NCBI GenBank assembly: GCA_963735005.1
Contig: CAVTJA010000007.1
Span: forward strand, 124,001-188,000
Direction: 5' to 3'
Length of the DNA stretch: 64,000 bases
Origin: WTKG01 sp963735005
GTDB lineage: Bacteria; Actinomycetota; Actinomycetes; Actinomycetales; Demequinaceae
Made by a program: the position numbers and the translations under genes. How positions within the stretch are numbered: the stretch's first letter is position 1; each line of letters starts with the position of its first letter. Shown here in pieces: positions 6,130 through 15,590 of the stretch. A model generated the notes under the pieces. It saw only the letters and a program-made list of their open reading frames with translations, was not told the DNA's origin and did not search any database.

Positions 6130-7739
6130 CGTGACTCCCGTCGCACGGCCGCGCCCAGGACCCCGCGGCGGGGGCTGCGGCTCAGGAACCCAGGCTCGAA
6201 GGCGCCGGGCGTTGCCCCTGCAGAGGTGTCGCCCATCAGCCGCTTCACCACAAGCTCGGCCGAGATCAGGCAGATCGGAACGCCGATTCCGGGCACCGTC
6301 GACGAGCCCACGTACAGCAGGTTCGGCACGTTCTTGGAGACGTTTCGCGGCCGGAACATCGCTGATTGGCCAAGGGTGTGCTCGAGGCCAAGGGCGCTGC
6401 CGCGCCAGGCGCGGATGTCGGTGGCGAAGTCGGACGGCGTGAGCAGCGCCTGAATCGTGGTGCGGGATCGCAAGTCGGGTACCCCGGCCCAGTCGCCAAC
6501 CTGGTCGAGGTACCGCCCAGCCACATCCGTGAGTTCCGCGCGGGACGCGGCGTCGGCGCCGAGCGAGGTGTCGGCGGGGAACGGCACCAGCAGCACGATG
6601 TTCTCGTGGCCCGCGGGCGCGGCCGTGGGCTCTAGCTCGGTCACCTTGGAGACGTACACGGACGCGGGAAACGGTGGCTCGAGCTCGCCGTCGCCGACGA
6701 TCTTGGCGAAGTTCGCGTCCCAGTCAGAGCTGAAGAACAGGTTGTGATGCGTGAGTTCCGGAAGGGCGCCCTCGACACCCGCCATCACCAGCAGCGCGGA
6801 CACCCCCGGCTTGCGCTTGCGCCAGCGGCTCTCGGGGTGGGTGCGGTAGCGAGCCGCAAGTAGCTCGGTCTCCGTGTGGTGCAGGTCTGCGCCGGAGACG
6901 ACGACATCCGCCGCGATCGTCTCCCCGCCCGCGAGCGCCACCCCGGTCGCCACGCCTGTCGCGTCGTCCACCACGATGCGCGACACATCGGCACCGGTGC
7001 GAATCGCTACGCCCTCCTCGCGGGCGACCTTCTCGAGCGCCTCGACAAGCGAGTAGAAGCCGCCGCGCGGATACTGCACTCCCTGCGTAAGGTCGAGGTG
7101 GCTCATGAGCGAGTAGAGCGAGGGCACGCGCGCGGGTGCGGAACCCAAGAACACGGCGTGGAAGCCGAGAATCTGCCGCAGCCGCGGATGCGTGACGCGG
7201 CGTCCGATCGCGGACTTAAGGCTGACGGTGAGCAGCCGCGCGAGCGTCGGCAGCTGGCGGACAACCTTCCACGACAGCACCCGGAGCGGGTTCTCGAAAG
7301 TCGTGTACAGGAAGGCGTCGAGCGCCATCTGGTAGTAGCCGCCGGCTTTCCGCGCGTACTCGCGCATGGCCGCGCCCTCGCCAGCGCGGAGGGAATCGAA
7401 GGTCACCCAGTTTGCCTCGGTGTCCGCCACGACGTCGAGCTTGTCGCCGGGAGACCCGTCCTCGAAGAACACCCGGTAGCGCGGGTCGAGGTCGTGCAGG
7501 TCGAGGTAGTCGTGAAGCTCCCGGCCCATCACGGAGAAGAACTGCTCGAAGGCCTCGGGCATGAGGTACCAACTCGGCCCGGTGTCGAACGTGTAGCCGC
7601 CCACCTCAAGGCGACCAGCCCTGCCACCGAGGCGGTCGTGCCGCTCCAGAAGCGTGACGTCCGCGCCGCCGCGCGCGAGCATCGCGGCTGCCGCCAGTCC
7701 TCCGACGCCTCCGCCGATGACGACAATCCGCGCGCTCAC
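6126..7739 (-). CDS. crtI: phytoene desaturase
   Basis: An FAD-dependent desaturase of 537 aa that converts phytoene to lycopene. The N-terminus has the dinucleotide-binding fold (IVVIGGGVGGLAAAAMLARG followed by ERHDRLGGRAGR). The C-terminus has the bacterial carotenoid-dehydrogenase signature (NLLYVGSSTVPGIGVPICL) before SAELVVKRL. The length is normal. GTG at 7739 overlaps the crtB stop (GTGA) and its end overlaps crtYe, so it sits in the middle of a tightly coupled operon. Confidence 0.96.
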   Translation of the reverse strand: MSARIVVIGGGVGGLAAAAMLARGGADVTLLERHDRLGGRAGRLEVGGYTFDTGPSWYLMPEAFEQFFSVMGRELHDYLDLHDLDPRYRVFFEDGSPGDKLDVVADTEANWVTFDSLRAGEGAAMREYARKAGGYYQMALDAFLYTTFENPLRVLSWKVVRQLPTLARLLTVSLKSAIGRRVTHPRLRQILGFHAVFLGSAPARVPSLYSLMSHLDLTQGVQYPRGGFYSLVEALEKVAREEGVAIRTGADVSRIVVDDATGVATGVALAGGETIAADVVVSGADLHHTETELLAARYRTHPESRWRKRKPGVSALLVMAGVEGALPELTHHNLFFSSDWDANFAKIVGDGELEPPFPASVYVSKVTELEPTAAPAGHENIVLLVPFPADTSLGADAASRAELTDVAGRYLDQVGDWAGVPDLRSRTTIQALLTPSDFATDIRAWRGSALGLEHTLGQSAMFRPRNVSKNVPNLLYVGSSTVPGIGVPICLISAELVVKRLMGDTSAGATPGAFEPGFLSRSPRRGVLGAAVRRESR

Positions 7740-8614
7740 CTGCGCACCGCCGACGCCGCGACGGCCTTGCCGGTCAGTATGACTTTGCGCAGTCCAGAGA
7801 CACGGATGCGGGCGCGGAGAAGTTGCGGGGCGGGCGTCCGGGCAATCTTGCGCAGGAGTGCGCCGTAGATTTCGATCGACGCAAGGACGGCCGTGCGGGG
7901 GCGCCGTGGGAGCTCGTCGAGGCAGGCGCGGGCGGCGTCAAGATCCGCTGCGCAATCGGCCACGAGTTCCGCAAGTGCGTCGTCGTCCAGGGACTCCGCG
8001 GTGACCCCGGGAAAGTAGGTGCGCCCGAGCTCCTCCGAGTCCGTGGCGAGGTCCCGTAGGAAGTTCACCTTCTGGTACGCGGAGCCGAGCCGGCGTGCGC
8101 CCGTGATCGCGCGCCCCGACGGCGACCGGCCGCTGCCGGACAGGAACACCAGCAGGCACATCTCGCCGACCACCTCGGCGGACCCAAACACGTAGCGCTC
8201 GAAAGACTCCTGGTCGTGGACCGTCTGCCTGAGGTCCATGCGCATCGACGCGAAGAACGGCTCCACCTGGTCGCGGCCGATGCCGGTGGCGCTCGCGGTG
8301 TCCGCGAAGGCGTGCACGATGACGTTCGTCGAGTATCCGCGTGCGAGGGACGCGTAGGTGTCGGCCTCGAGGGCGTCGAGGAGTTCGCCGGCGTCGTCGC
8401 CCCGGTAGGTGTCGACGATCTCGTCGGCGAGCCGCACCAGTCCGTAGATGTCCTCGATCATGGCGCGCTGCGGGTCTCCCAACAGCCGGGCGCCCGCGGT
8501 GAACGACGACGAGTAGCGCCGCAACATGACCGCCGCGGCCTCGTGTGCCGCGACGCCGTACAGCTCCATCGAGGTGTGGTTGTCAGCGTCGCGCGGTCGA
8601 GCCGCGTCGCTCAC
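7736..8614 (-). CDS. crtB: phytoene synthase
   Basis: A squalene/phytoene-synthase-family enzyme of 292 aa that joins two GGPP molecules head to head. The two aspartate-rich regions are LVRLADEIVDTYRGDD and QKVNFLRDLATDSEELGRTYF, with the conserved ARRLGSAYQ just before the second. GTG at 8614 overlaps the upstream GGPP synthase stop (GTGA). The C-terminal third is Arg/Ala-rich, as in other actinobacterial CrtB proteins. Confidence 0.95.
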   Translation of the reverse strand: MSDAARPRDADNHTSMELYGVAAHEAAAVMLRRYSSSFTAGARLLGDPQRAMIEDIYGLVRLADEIVDTYRGDDAGELLDALEADTYASLARGYSTNVIVHAFADTASATGIGRDQVEPFFASMRMDLRQTVHDQESFERYVFGSAEVVGEMCLLVFLSGSGRSPSGRAITGARRLGSAYQKVNFLRDLATDSEELGRTYFPGVTAESLDDDALAELVADCAADLDAARACLDELPRRPRTAVLASIEIYGALLRKIARTPAPQLLRARIRVSGLRKVILTGKAVAASAVRR

Positions 8615-9693
8615 GAGGCGCGCCCCTCCAGGGAGGAGATGATGTTCACGAGGTAGCCGGACAGCGGCGCGGGGATGCGCTCCGCCGCGATGGTGCGCGC
8701 CTTGCGGGCGTGCTGCATCGCCACTTTGCGGGCTTGGTCCCGGCCGCCAGCGCGCTCGATAATCTCGCGGGCCTCACGCGCCCCGTCCGCGCCGAGCTCC
8801 GGGTCGCCCACGAGCTGCGCCAGCCGCGCGCGATCCTCGGGAGAAGCCATGTGGAACGTCAGCCGTAGCATCTCGGTGCGCTTGCCCGACCGCAGGTCCG
8901 AGAGCACAGACTTGCCGGTGCGCTCGGGGTCGCCGAACACGCCAAGGTCGTCGTCGATGAGCTGGAAACTCATGCCCATGAGGACGCCGAGGTGCTCAAG
9001 GTGCGACACCATCGTTGGGTCTCCGCCCGCGAGCTGCGCGCCGGCAAGGAGCGGCACCACGCAGGTGTAGTACGCCGTCTTGAGCTCGGCGACAAGCAGC
9101 GGGTTCGCGTCACCGGGGTTGACCAGGTCCCCGTAGGAGTCGAGGAGCTCGCCAGCGACCGTGGTACGGATGGCGCGCGTGACGAGGTCGAGGCACGCGA
9201 TCCGGTGGTGGGCCGGCAGCGCCGCGCTCGCGATCAGGTCGTAGCTGGATGAGATGGCGAGGTCACCGCCCAGGAGGGCGGTGGCAAGGACCGTGTCTTC
9301 CTCCTGCTCGGGGGCTAGCCCGGCGTTGGCAACTTCGGCACGGCGCTGGCCAGCGATGTTGAGGCGACCGCGGCGCTGTTCGTCGTGGTCGATGATGTCG
9401 TCGTGGATCAGCATGGCGATGTGCAGCATTTCCATCGCGGCGGCGACCGGCACCGCGGCCTCAGGGTCGTCGCCGCCTAGCCCGCCGTACGCGGCTAGGG
9501 TCAGCGACGGGCGCAGGTTTTTGCCGCCGCCAAACTGATCGCCCAGGGACTGCCACAGGTTGCGGTAGTCCGCGCCCGCGGACGGGAGTTCACCCATTCC
9601 AGACGAAACGTGCTCGTCGATGGTTTTGAAGACCGCTGGAATGTGGGTCGCGACAAAATCCTCGAGGCGCGAGACCGTGGCGATGGCTACCAT
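8611..9693 (-). CDS. crtE: geranylgeranyl diphosphate synthase (polyprenyl synthetase family)
   Basis: A trans-prenyltransferase of 360 aa that makes the C20 precursor of the pathway. The first aspartate-rich motif is LIHDDIIDHDEQRRG and the second is QLIDDDLGVFGDPERTGK; GKNLRPSL near residue 80 is also conserved. It is the first gene of the crt operon and overlaps crtB. A TAGAAT hexamer 6 nt upstream and the lack of a Shine-Dalgarno point to leaderless expression. The name idsA would be equally valid. Confidence 0.93.
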   Translation of the reverse strand: MVAIATVSRLEDFVATHIPAVFKTIDEHVSSGMGELPSAGADYRNLWQSLGDQFGGGKNLRPSLTLAAYGGLGGDDPEAAVPVAAAMEMLHIAMLIHDDIIDHDEQRRGRLNIAGQRRAEVANAGLAPEQEEDTVLATALLGGDLAISSSYDLIASAALPAHHRIACLDLVTRAIRTTVAGELLDSYGDLVNPGDANPLLVAELKTAYYTCVVPLLAGAQLAGGDPTMVSHLEHLGVLMGMSFQLIDDDLGVFGDPERTGKSVLSDLRSGKRTEMLRLTFHMASPEDRARLAQLVGDPELGADGAREAREIIERAGGRDQARKVAMQHARKARTIAAERIPAPLSGYLVNIISSLEGRAS

Positions 9694-9699
9694 TGCACG

Positions 9700-9705
9700 A
9701 TTCTA
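9700..9705 (-). promoter_or_regulatory. -10 hexamer of the carotenoid operon, leaderless
   Basis: TAGAAT on the minus strand ends 6 nt before the crtE ATG. Only 53 bp separate crtE from the pknB 3' end, so this is the likely operon promoter. A -35 is not obvious. Confidence 0.55.
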
Positions 9706-9746
9706 GGCAGACTTCTCGAAGCCGCCTAGTGACCTTTGGGGCCCTT

Positions 9747-11744
9747 TCAAGGCGAACAGGGGCTTCCTGGATCTTCCCCGAGCGACAGCACGTAGGACAC
9801 TGTCGAGCCCTTAATGATCGTGGTGCCGGCCGTTGGATTGGTGCTGATGACGTTGCCCGCGTCGATAAAACAGGAGTACTCCTCGGTCTTTGTGTACAGC
9901 AGGCCGCGACTGGTGAACGCAGAAATGGCAATATTCTCGGCGTCGTCAATGACATCCGGCATGACTACCTCCACCGCCGGCACCGCGACCTCGAGCGTGA
10001 TCGTCTTGCCGACCTTGACCAGTCCCGGCTGGGGGCTCTGCGAGAGCACCTCGCCCTCGGGCGAGTCGTTCGTCGGCACTTCGACGATCTTGGGAGTCAG
10101 CCGGAGGTCGTACAGCGTCGTTTGCGCGACGTCCTGCTGCATTCCAACGAGGTCAGGTAGCTGTACCTTGCCGCTCGATACGTAGAGCGTAACCTCCGTG
10201 TTCTTGCCGACGAGGAAGCCCTGAGGTGGGTCACTCTTGGTGACGCGTCCCTGCTCAATGGTGGGGTCGGAGTTGTCCTTCTCTGACTCGAGCACGACGA
10301 GTCCGAGGTCTTCGAGCAACTGGCGCGCGGTCTCTTCTGTGAGTCCGCGGGTCGTCGGGATTTCGATCTGCTCGATGCCGGTCGAGATGTACACGGCGAT
10401 CGTGGAATTTGGGCTCACTTCAGTGCCGGCGACCGGGTCGGTCCGGATGACGTTGCCCTCGGGCACGTCCTCGCTTGGCTCCGACTGGATGACGGGCACA
10501 AGGCTGGCGGCCTCGAGAGCGGAGGTCGCCCGATCCTGGGTCATGCGGACGACGTCGGGGACATTCACGACTGTCGTCACAGGAGGCGTCTCGGTGGTGG
10601 CGGGTGTCGCCAACTTGAAGAGCCCGTAGATCGCGAACGCGGCTACCACGGCCGTGCCGACAAGGATGATGATGTTGCGGATGCGCCGCTTGCGATCCTC
10701 GGCCTCGTCGAAGACCTCGTACTCGTCGTCGGAGGGGATCCCACCCATGGGCGTCCCCGGCCCGCCGACTGCGGCCGGCATGACCTTGGTCGCGGGGTTT
10801 GCGGCGGCGGCTGCGGCGACAGCGTGCGCGCCCGAGCCGGCCGCGGCGGAACCGACGGGAAGCGTGCCCGTCGCGCCCAGCGGCACTTGTCCCGACATCA
10901 CGGCGTTGAGGTCCGCGAGGAACTCCTGTGCCGTCTGGTAGCGCTGGTTCGGGTCCTTCGCGAGCGACCGCGCGACGATCTGGTCGAGCGCGGGCGGTAC
11001 GTCGGGCGCAAAGTCTGAAGGTTTGGGCGCCGTCTCGCGGACGTGCTGGTACGCGACCGAGACGGGCGAGTCGCCAACGAAGGGCGGGCGCCCGCACAGC
11101 AGCTCGAAGAGGAGGCAGCCGGCCGAATAGAGGTCCGAGCGGGCGTCGACGTTTTCGCCGCGCGCCTGCTCGGGAGACAAGTACTGCGCGGTGCCGACAA
11201 CGGCCTGCGACTGCGTCATCGTCTGGCCGACGTCCGCGAGCGCGCGTGCGATACCGAAGTCCATCACCTTGACTGCGCCGGTGGGCGTCAGCATCACGTT
11301 CGCGGGCTTGATGTCGCGGTGCACGAGCTGGGCGGCGTGCGAGTACTCGAGGGCGCTGAGCACCCCGGCAAGAATCTCGACGGCCTCCTCGATGGGGGCG
11401 GCGGCGCCGTCCTTAAGGATGTCGCGGACCGTGTGTCCCTCGACGTACTCCATGACGATGAACGGGACCGTGTGGCGGTCTCCATTCTCGCCGACAACCT
11501 GCTCCTCGCCTGTGTCGTAGACGGCCACGATCGACGGGTGGTTGAGCCCGGCGGCGGCCTGAGCCTCGCGGCGGAAGCGCGTCTGGAACGATGGGTCGCG
11601 CAGGTACTCGGAGCGCAGGATCTTGATCGCCACTGTGCGGCCGAGACGGTTGTCGTAGCCGATATGGACCTCCGCCATGCCGCCGCGACCAATGAGCTCT
11701 CCAAGCTCGTATCGGTTCGCGAACATGCGCGTCGACTCAGTCAT
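9747..11744 (-). CDS. pknB: Ser/Thr protein kinase with four PASTA domains
   Basis: A transmembrane receptor kinase of 665 aa that senses peptidoglycan fragments or lipid II and controls cell-wall growth. Kinase domain, residues 10-280: glycine loop LGELIGRGGMAEVHIG, catalytic loop HRDIKPANVML, DFG in VKVMDFGIARA, and activation-loop threonines in QTMTQSQAVVGT. A Pro/Ala linker and one transmembrane helix (NIIILVGTAVVAAFAIYGLF) follow. The extracellular part has four PASTA repeats, starting near NVPDVVRMT, EIPTTRGLT, QLPDLVGMQ and VMPDVIDDA. It is the last gene of the fhaA-pknB block, 50 bp after the pknA-like kinase. Confidence 0.96.
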   Translation of the reverse strand: MTESTRMFANRYELGELIGRGGMAEVHIGYDNRLGRTVAIKILRSEYLRDPSFQTRFRREAQAAAGLNHPSIVAVYDTGEEQVVGENGDRHTVPFIVMEYVEGHTVRDILKDGAAAPIEEAVEILAGVLSALEYSHAAQLVHRDIKPANVMLTPTGAVKVMDFGIARALADVGQTMTQSQAVVGTAQYLSPEQARGENVDARSDLYSAGCLLFELLCGRPPFVGDSPVSVAYQHVRETAPKPSDFAPDVPPALDQIVARSLAKDPNQRYQTAQEFLADLNAVMSGQVPLGATGTLPVGSAAAGSGAHAVAAAAAANPATKVMPAAVGGPGTPMGGIPSDDEYEVFDEAEDRKRRIRNIIILVGTAVVAAFAIYGLFKLATPATTETPPVTTVVNVPDVVRMTQDRATSALEAASLVPVIQSEPSEDVPEGNVIRTDPVAGTEVSPNSTIAVYISTGIEQIEIPTTRGLTEETARQLLEDLGLVVLESEKDNSDPTIEQGRVTKSDPPQGFLVGKNTEVTLYVSSGKVQLPDLVGMQQDVAQTTLYDLRLTPKIVEVPTNDSPEGEVLSQSPQPGLVKVGKTITLEVAVPAVEVVMPDVIDDAENIAISAFTSRGLLYTKTEEYSCFIDAGNVISTNPTAGTTIIKGSTVSYVLSLGEDPGSPCSP

Positions 11745-11794
11745 GGTGGTCCCGTATCTCCCCGGCCGTCAGATGATCGGCACCATTGTCGCAT

Positions 11795-12766
11795 CTAGTC
11801 ACGAGAACTCGCGCCCTGAGCGTCGTCGGGGCGCGGACGGCGGTTGCGCGGCTGAATAGTTGGAGGCATTGGCCGCGTGGGCGCGCCGCCACGGTGGCGC
11901 GGCGCGATCGACTGCGGCAGCGGCGCCTCCCGGAGGGTGCGCTCCCTCGCCGACGGCAGGTGAACCTGCTCAAGTTGGCTCGCGAGTTCCGCAGCCGAGC
12001 GCGGCCGCCGGCGCGGGTTCTTGTCGAGCAGTTGCATGATGATCGCCGCGAGTCCGGGCGCGACGGAGCCCGGCAGCGGCGGGACCGGGTCGTTGACTTG
12101 GGAGATCGCGATGTCCACGGCGTTCGGAGCGACGAACGGCCGGCGGCCCGACAACGCTTCCCACGCGATGATGCCGAGCGCGTAGAGGTCCGATTGCGCG
12201 GCGGCGGGCTTCCCAAGCGCGAGCTCCGGCGCTAGGTATTGGGCGGTGCCCATGACCATGCCCGTCTGCGTAAGCGTCGTCTGGTCCTCTGTGCGGGAGA
12301 CGCCGAAGTCCGTGATCTTGACCAGGCCATCGGACTGCACCAGCAAGTTGCCCGGTTTGATGTCGCGGTGAATGACCCCAGCCTCGTGCGCGGCCCCGAG
12401 CCCAAGCGCCGTGTGCTTCATGATCGACACGAGTGCATGCTCGTCAAGCACCTTGTCTCGCTCGAGGATGCTCGCGAGGGACAGCCCGTCTACGAGCTCC
12501 ATGACCATGAATGCGCTGCCGTCGTGAGTCCCGTAGTCGAGCACCTGGGCGATGTTGCGATGCTGCAGGCCGGCGGCGTTGCGCGCCTCGATTTCGAATC
12601 GCTTGAGGAAGGTGAGGTTGGTCGCGGCCTCCTGCTTGAGCACCTTGACCGCGATCTCCATGTCGAGCTCTTGGTCGTGGCCGCGCCACACCTCGCCCAT
12701 GCCGCCGGTAGCCAGCAGGGTCGTCACGACGTAGCGGTCGTCGAGCACCGTGTTCGCGCCGATCAC
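11795..12766 (-). CDS. pknA: Ser/Thr protein kinase, PknA-like, without visible membrane anchor
   Basis: A 323-aa kinase in the position of pknA. The glycine loop is LLATGGMGEVWRG, the catalytic loop HRDIKPGNLL, the DFG is VKITDFGVSR, and activation-loop threonines lie in QTTLTQTGMVMGT. After the kinase domain comes only a basic, Pro/Arg-rich tail of about 55 residues (TRPMPPTIQPRNRRP) with no hydrophobic helix and no PASTA domain. Mycobacterial PknA has a transmembrane segment, so this copy seems to be soluble. GTG at 12766 was chosen because it overlaps the pbpA stop (GTGA); the longer frame upstream has no support. Confidence 0.88.
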   Translation of the reverse strand: MIGANTVLDDRYVVTTLLATGGMGEVWRGHDQELDMEIAVKVLKQEAATNLTFLKRFEIEARNAAGLQHRNIAQVLDYGTHDGSAFMVMELVDGLSLASILERDKVLDEHALVSIMKHTALGLGAAHEAGVIHRDIKPGNLLVQSDGLVKITDFGVSRTEDQTTLTQTGMVMGTAQYLAPELALGKPAAAQSDLYALGIIAWEALSGRRPFVAPNAVDIAISQVNDPVPPLPGSVAPGLAAIIMQLLDKNPRRRPRSAAELASQLEQVHLPSARERTLREAPLPQSIAPRHRGGAPTRPMPPTIQPRNRRPRPDDAQGASSRD

Positions 12767-14247
12767 GAGATTCCCTTCGCGGCACGCTGCGCCTCCAACT
12801 TGAGGGCGGCCACCAGGATCTCTTGCGCAATGGGGGCGGCGGTACGTCCGCCCGTGGCCTTGGCGCCATCGTCGCCGCCGTTCTCGACGAACACCACAAC
12901 CACGACGCTTGGCCGGCCCGCAGGCGCGAACCCTGCGAACCACGCGTGGGGAGGGCTCCCGTCACCCGACTCGGCGGTGCCGGTCTTTCCCGCCACCGAC
13001 ACGTTCTCGAGCTGCGCCGCTACGCCGGTGCCGTCGTCCACGGCGAGCACCATCATGTCGCGCAAGTAATTCGCGTCCTCGACGGACAGCGGGCGGCTGT
13101 ACACGCTGGGCTTGGTCTGCTCGACGAGGCTGAGGTCCGGCGCGCGCACCTCGGACACCATGTAGGGCGTCATGAGGACGCCGTCGTTCGCGATCGCGGA
13201 CACCACCATCGCGATCTGTAGCGGCGTCGCGCGGACGTCGAACTGGCCGATGGCGGACATCGCGGTCTGGGCCGCGTCGGGGTGGTCGGGGAGGCGAGAC
13301 GGCGTCACGCGTAGCGGGACGTCCAGCTCCGCGCCCCACCCGAACTCCTTGGCCTTGCGCGCGATCGCGTCCCAGCCAAGTTCCATGGCTAGCCCCGCGA
13401 ACACCGTGTTGCACGATTGCGCGAGGGCGTGGGCCAGGGTGGTGGTCTCCTTGCCGGGGTCGCACTCCTCGCCCTGGAAGTTCTGGATCGTCTTGTCGGA
13501 CTGCGGCAGCGCGAGCTCGCGAGGCGCGGACACGACGGTATCCGGGGTCGAGCCAGCCTCGAGCACCGCGGCGGCGGTCACGAGCTTGAAGAGTGAGCCC
13601 GGCGCGTACGTGTCGCCCGCGATGGCACGGTTCACGAGCGGGCCGTCGCTGTCAGCGGCGAGGTCGGAGTACGCGGTGTTCACGCGGGGCGTGTTGTGTT
13701 CGGCGAGGGCGGCGGGGTCGTACGACGGGCTCGACACCATGGCGAGGATCTCGCCGGTGCGGGGGTCGAGCACGACCACCGCGCCCTTCTGGTCACCAAG
13801 CGCCTTGGCTGCGGCACGCTGGATGTCGCCGCGGATCGTCAGCTCGACAGAGGCTCCCTCCTGCTCGCGTCCCGCGAGCAGGTCGCCGAGTCGGGACCAG
13901 AACAGCTCGTCGGCGGCGCCGGAGAGTAGGGCGTTGTCGGTGCGCTCGATGCCGGAGCGCCCGACCGAGATCGAGTAGTAGCCGGTGATCGGCGCGTACA
14001 GCGCGCCGTCCGTGTAGGTGCGCTGGTAGTTGAAGTAGTCGTCGACGGGCGTCGAGTACACGATGGACTCGCCGTCGACCACGATGGGCCCGCGGAAGCC
14101 GCCGAAGTCTCGGTAGAGGGTCCTGACGTTGTTGCGGTTCGCGTTGAGGGAGTCCGCCTGGACGAACTGGATCCAGGACGCCCCCAGCATCGCCGTGAGG
14201 ATCAGCACGAGCGCGACGACGCTCAGCCGCCGGATGGGTGCGTTCAC
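12763..14247 (-). CDS. pbpA: penicillin-binding protein A (transpeptidase)
   Basis: A class B penicillin-binding protein of 494 aa that cross-links peptidoglycan outside the membrane. The N-terminal signal anchor is RLSVVALVLILTAMLGASW. The transpeptidase domain has SxxK in APGSLFKLVTAAA, SxN in AQSCNTVF, and KTG in VAGKTGTAESG. GTG at 14247 overlaps the stop of the ftsW gene (GTGA) and is the only start giving a proper N-terminus. The partner is the SEDS glycosyltransferase just upstream, and both PknB and PknA-like kinases are encoded downstream. Confidence 0.95.
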   Translation of the reverse strand: MNAPIRRLSVVALVLILTAMLGASWIQFVQADSLNANRNNVRTLYRDFGGFRGPIVVDGESIVYSTPVDDYFNYQRTYTDGALYAPITGYYSISVGRSGIERTDNALLSGAADELFWSRLGDLLAGREQEGASVELTIRGDIQRAAAKALGDQKGAVVVLDPRTGEILAMVSSPSYDPAALAEHNTPRVNTAYSDLAADSDGPLVNRAIAGDTYAPGSLFKLVTAAAVLEAGSTPDTVVSAPRELALPQSDKTIQNFQGEECDPGKETTTLAHALAQSCNTVFAGLAMELGWDAIARKAKEFGWGAELDVPLRVTPSRLPDHPDAAQTAMSAIGQFDVRATPLQIAMVVSAIANDGVLMTPYMVSEVRAPDLSLVEQTKPSVYSRPLSVEDANYLRDMMVLAVDDGTGVAAQLENVSVAGKTGTAESGDGSPPHAWFAGFAPAGRPSVVVVVFVENGGDDGAKATGGRTAAPIAQEILVAALKLEAQRAAKGIS

Positions 14248-15590
14248 GGCGCCACCGCCTCGGCGCGCCGCGCGCTGTCGGAGATGCGCAGCAGCAGCCC
14301 CACTGTTAGCCAGCTCGCGATCAGTGAACTTCCTCCGGCGGCGAGGAACGGCGTCGTGAGCCCGGTCAGCGGGATGATGCGGGTGACGCCCCCGACGACG
14401 ATGAACACCTGGAGGACCAGGGTGAATCCGAGCCCTGCGGCGAGGAGCTTCCCGAACCCGTCGCGGGTGCCGATCGCGGTGCGCATCGCGCGCTGCACGA
14501 ACACGAGGAACAGCGCCAGGATCGCCATGAGTCCCGCCAGCCCGAGTTCCTCGCCGAGCGAGGCGACGATGAAGTCGGACGATGCGAAGGGCACGAGGTT
14601 CGGCTGGCCTTCGCCAAGGCCCGTGCCCAACAGCCCGCCGTTGGCCAGACCAAACAGCCCCTCCACCAACTGACCGCTGCCGCCGGGGTTGCGGCCGTAG
14701 ACGGCCGGGTCGAACGCATGCAGCCACGTGTCGTAGCGGGCGCTCACGTGCGGGAAGATGGCGCCCGCGACGACAGCGCCCGCGAGGAACAGCCCGACCC
14801 CGATAAGCGCCCAACTAGCGCGCTCGGTCGCGACGTAGAGCATCGCCACGAACAGGCCGAAGAACAGCAGGGACGTGCCGAGGTCCGTCTGCGCCACGAG
14901 AATCCCGACGCTTGCGACCCACGCGATGATGATGGGCCCAAGGTCGCGTGGCCGCGGTAGTCGGATGCCCAGCATCTTGGGCCCGGCCAGGGTGAGCGCG
15001 TCGCGATGCGACACCAGGTACCCCGCGAAGAACACAGCGAGCGCGAGCTTGGCGAACTCCGCCGGCTGGAACGAGTAGCCAAACGCCTGGACCCACACGG
15101 TGGCTCCATTGCGCTCGCTCCCGATGACGGGCGCGAGCGGCATCACGAGCAGGACGAGTCCGGCGATAAGCGCCGTGTACGTGAAACGCCGAAGTGACCG
15201 GTGGTCGCGGATGACGAACACCACGAGGATCGCGCCGACGATTCCGATGCACGACCACAGCAACTGCCGCTGGGCGGCGTGCGTTGCGGTGGTGGCCGCG
15301 TTCGCGAGGTCGATCCGGTAAATCATCGCCACGCCGATGCCGTTGAGGGCGAGGGCGACGGGCAGGAGCACCGGGTCGGCGGCAGGCGCCCAGCGACGCA
15401 GGGCTACATGCGCGGCGACGGCGAGGACGACGACCCCCGCTGCGTACGGCAGCGTCGACGACGGGAACGCCCCGGCCGCGCCGTTGCCGGCGAGGGCGTA
15501 CGCGGCCACCACGACTGCCACAGCAAGCGCGAGCAGAAACGCCTCGGCACGTCTGCTCGAGGCCACTCGCACCTCGGCGACAGTTGCCAC
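14244..15590 (-). CDS. rodA: SEDS-family peptidoglycan polymerase (FtsW/RodA/SpoVE)
   Basis: A polytopic membrane protein of 448 aa with about 10-12 hydrophobic segments. SEDS family motifs include ATVWVQAFGYSFQPAEFAKL, which contains the conserved WVQ...FQPAE region, and the late segment SDFIVASLGEELG. The C-terminal GGSSLIASWLTVGLLLRIS is also conserved. These proteins polymerise lipid II into glycan strands with a class B PBP, here pbpA. GTG at 15590 overlaps the pstP stop by one base. By position it corresponds to mycobacterial rodA; ftsW cannot be excluded. Confidence 0.93.
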   Translation of the reverse strand: MATVAEVRVASSRRAEAFLLALAVAVVVAAYALAGNGAAGAFPSSTLPYAAGVVVLAVAAHVALRRWAPAADPVLLPVALALNGIGVAMIYRIDLANAATTATHAAQRQLLWSCIGIVGAILVVFVIRDHRSLRRFTYTALIAGLVLLVMPLAPVIGSERNGATVWVQAFGYSFQPAEFAKLALAVFFAGYLVSHRDALTLAGPKMLGIRLPRPRDLGPIIIAWVASVGILVAQTDLGTSLLFFGLFVAMLYVATERASWALIGVGLFLAGAVVAGAIFPHVSARYDTWLHAFDPAVYGRNPGGSGQLVEGLFGLANGGLLGTGLGEGQPNLVPFASSDFIVASLGEELGLAGLMAILALFLVFVQRAMRTAIGTRDGFGKLLAAGLGFTLVLQVFIVVGGVTRIIPLTGLTTPFLAAGGSSLIASWLTVGLLLRISDSARRAEAVAP

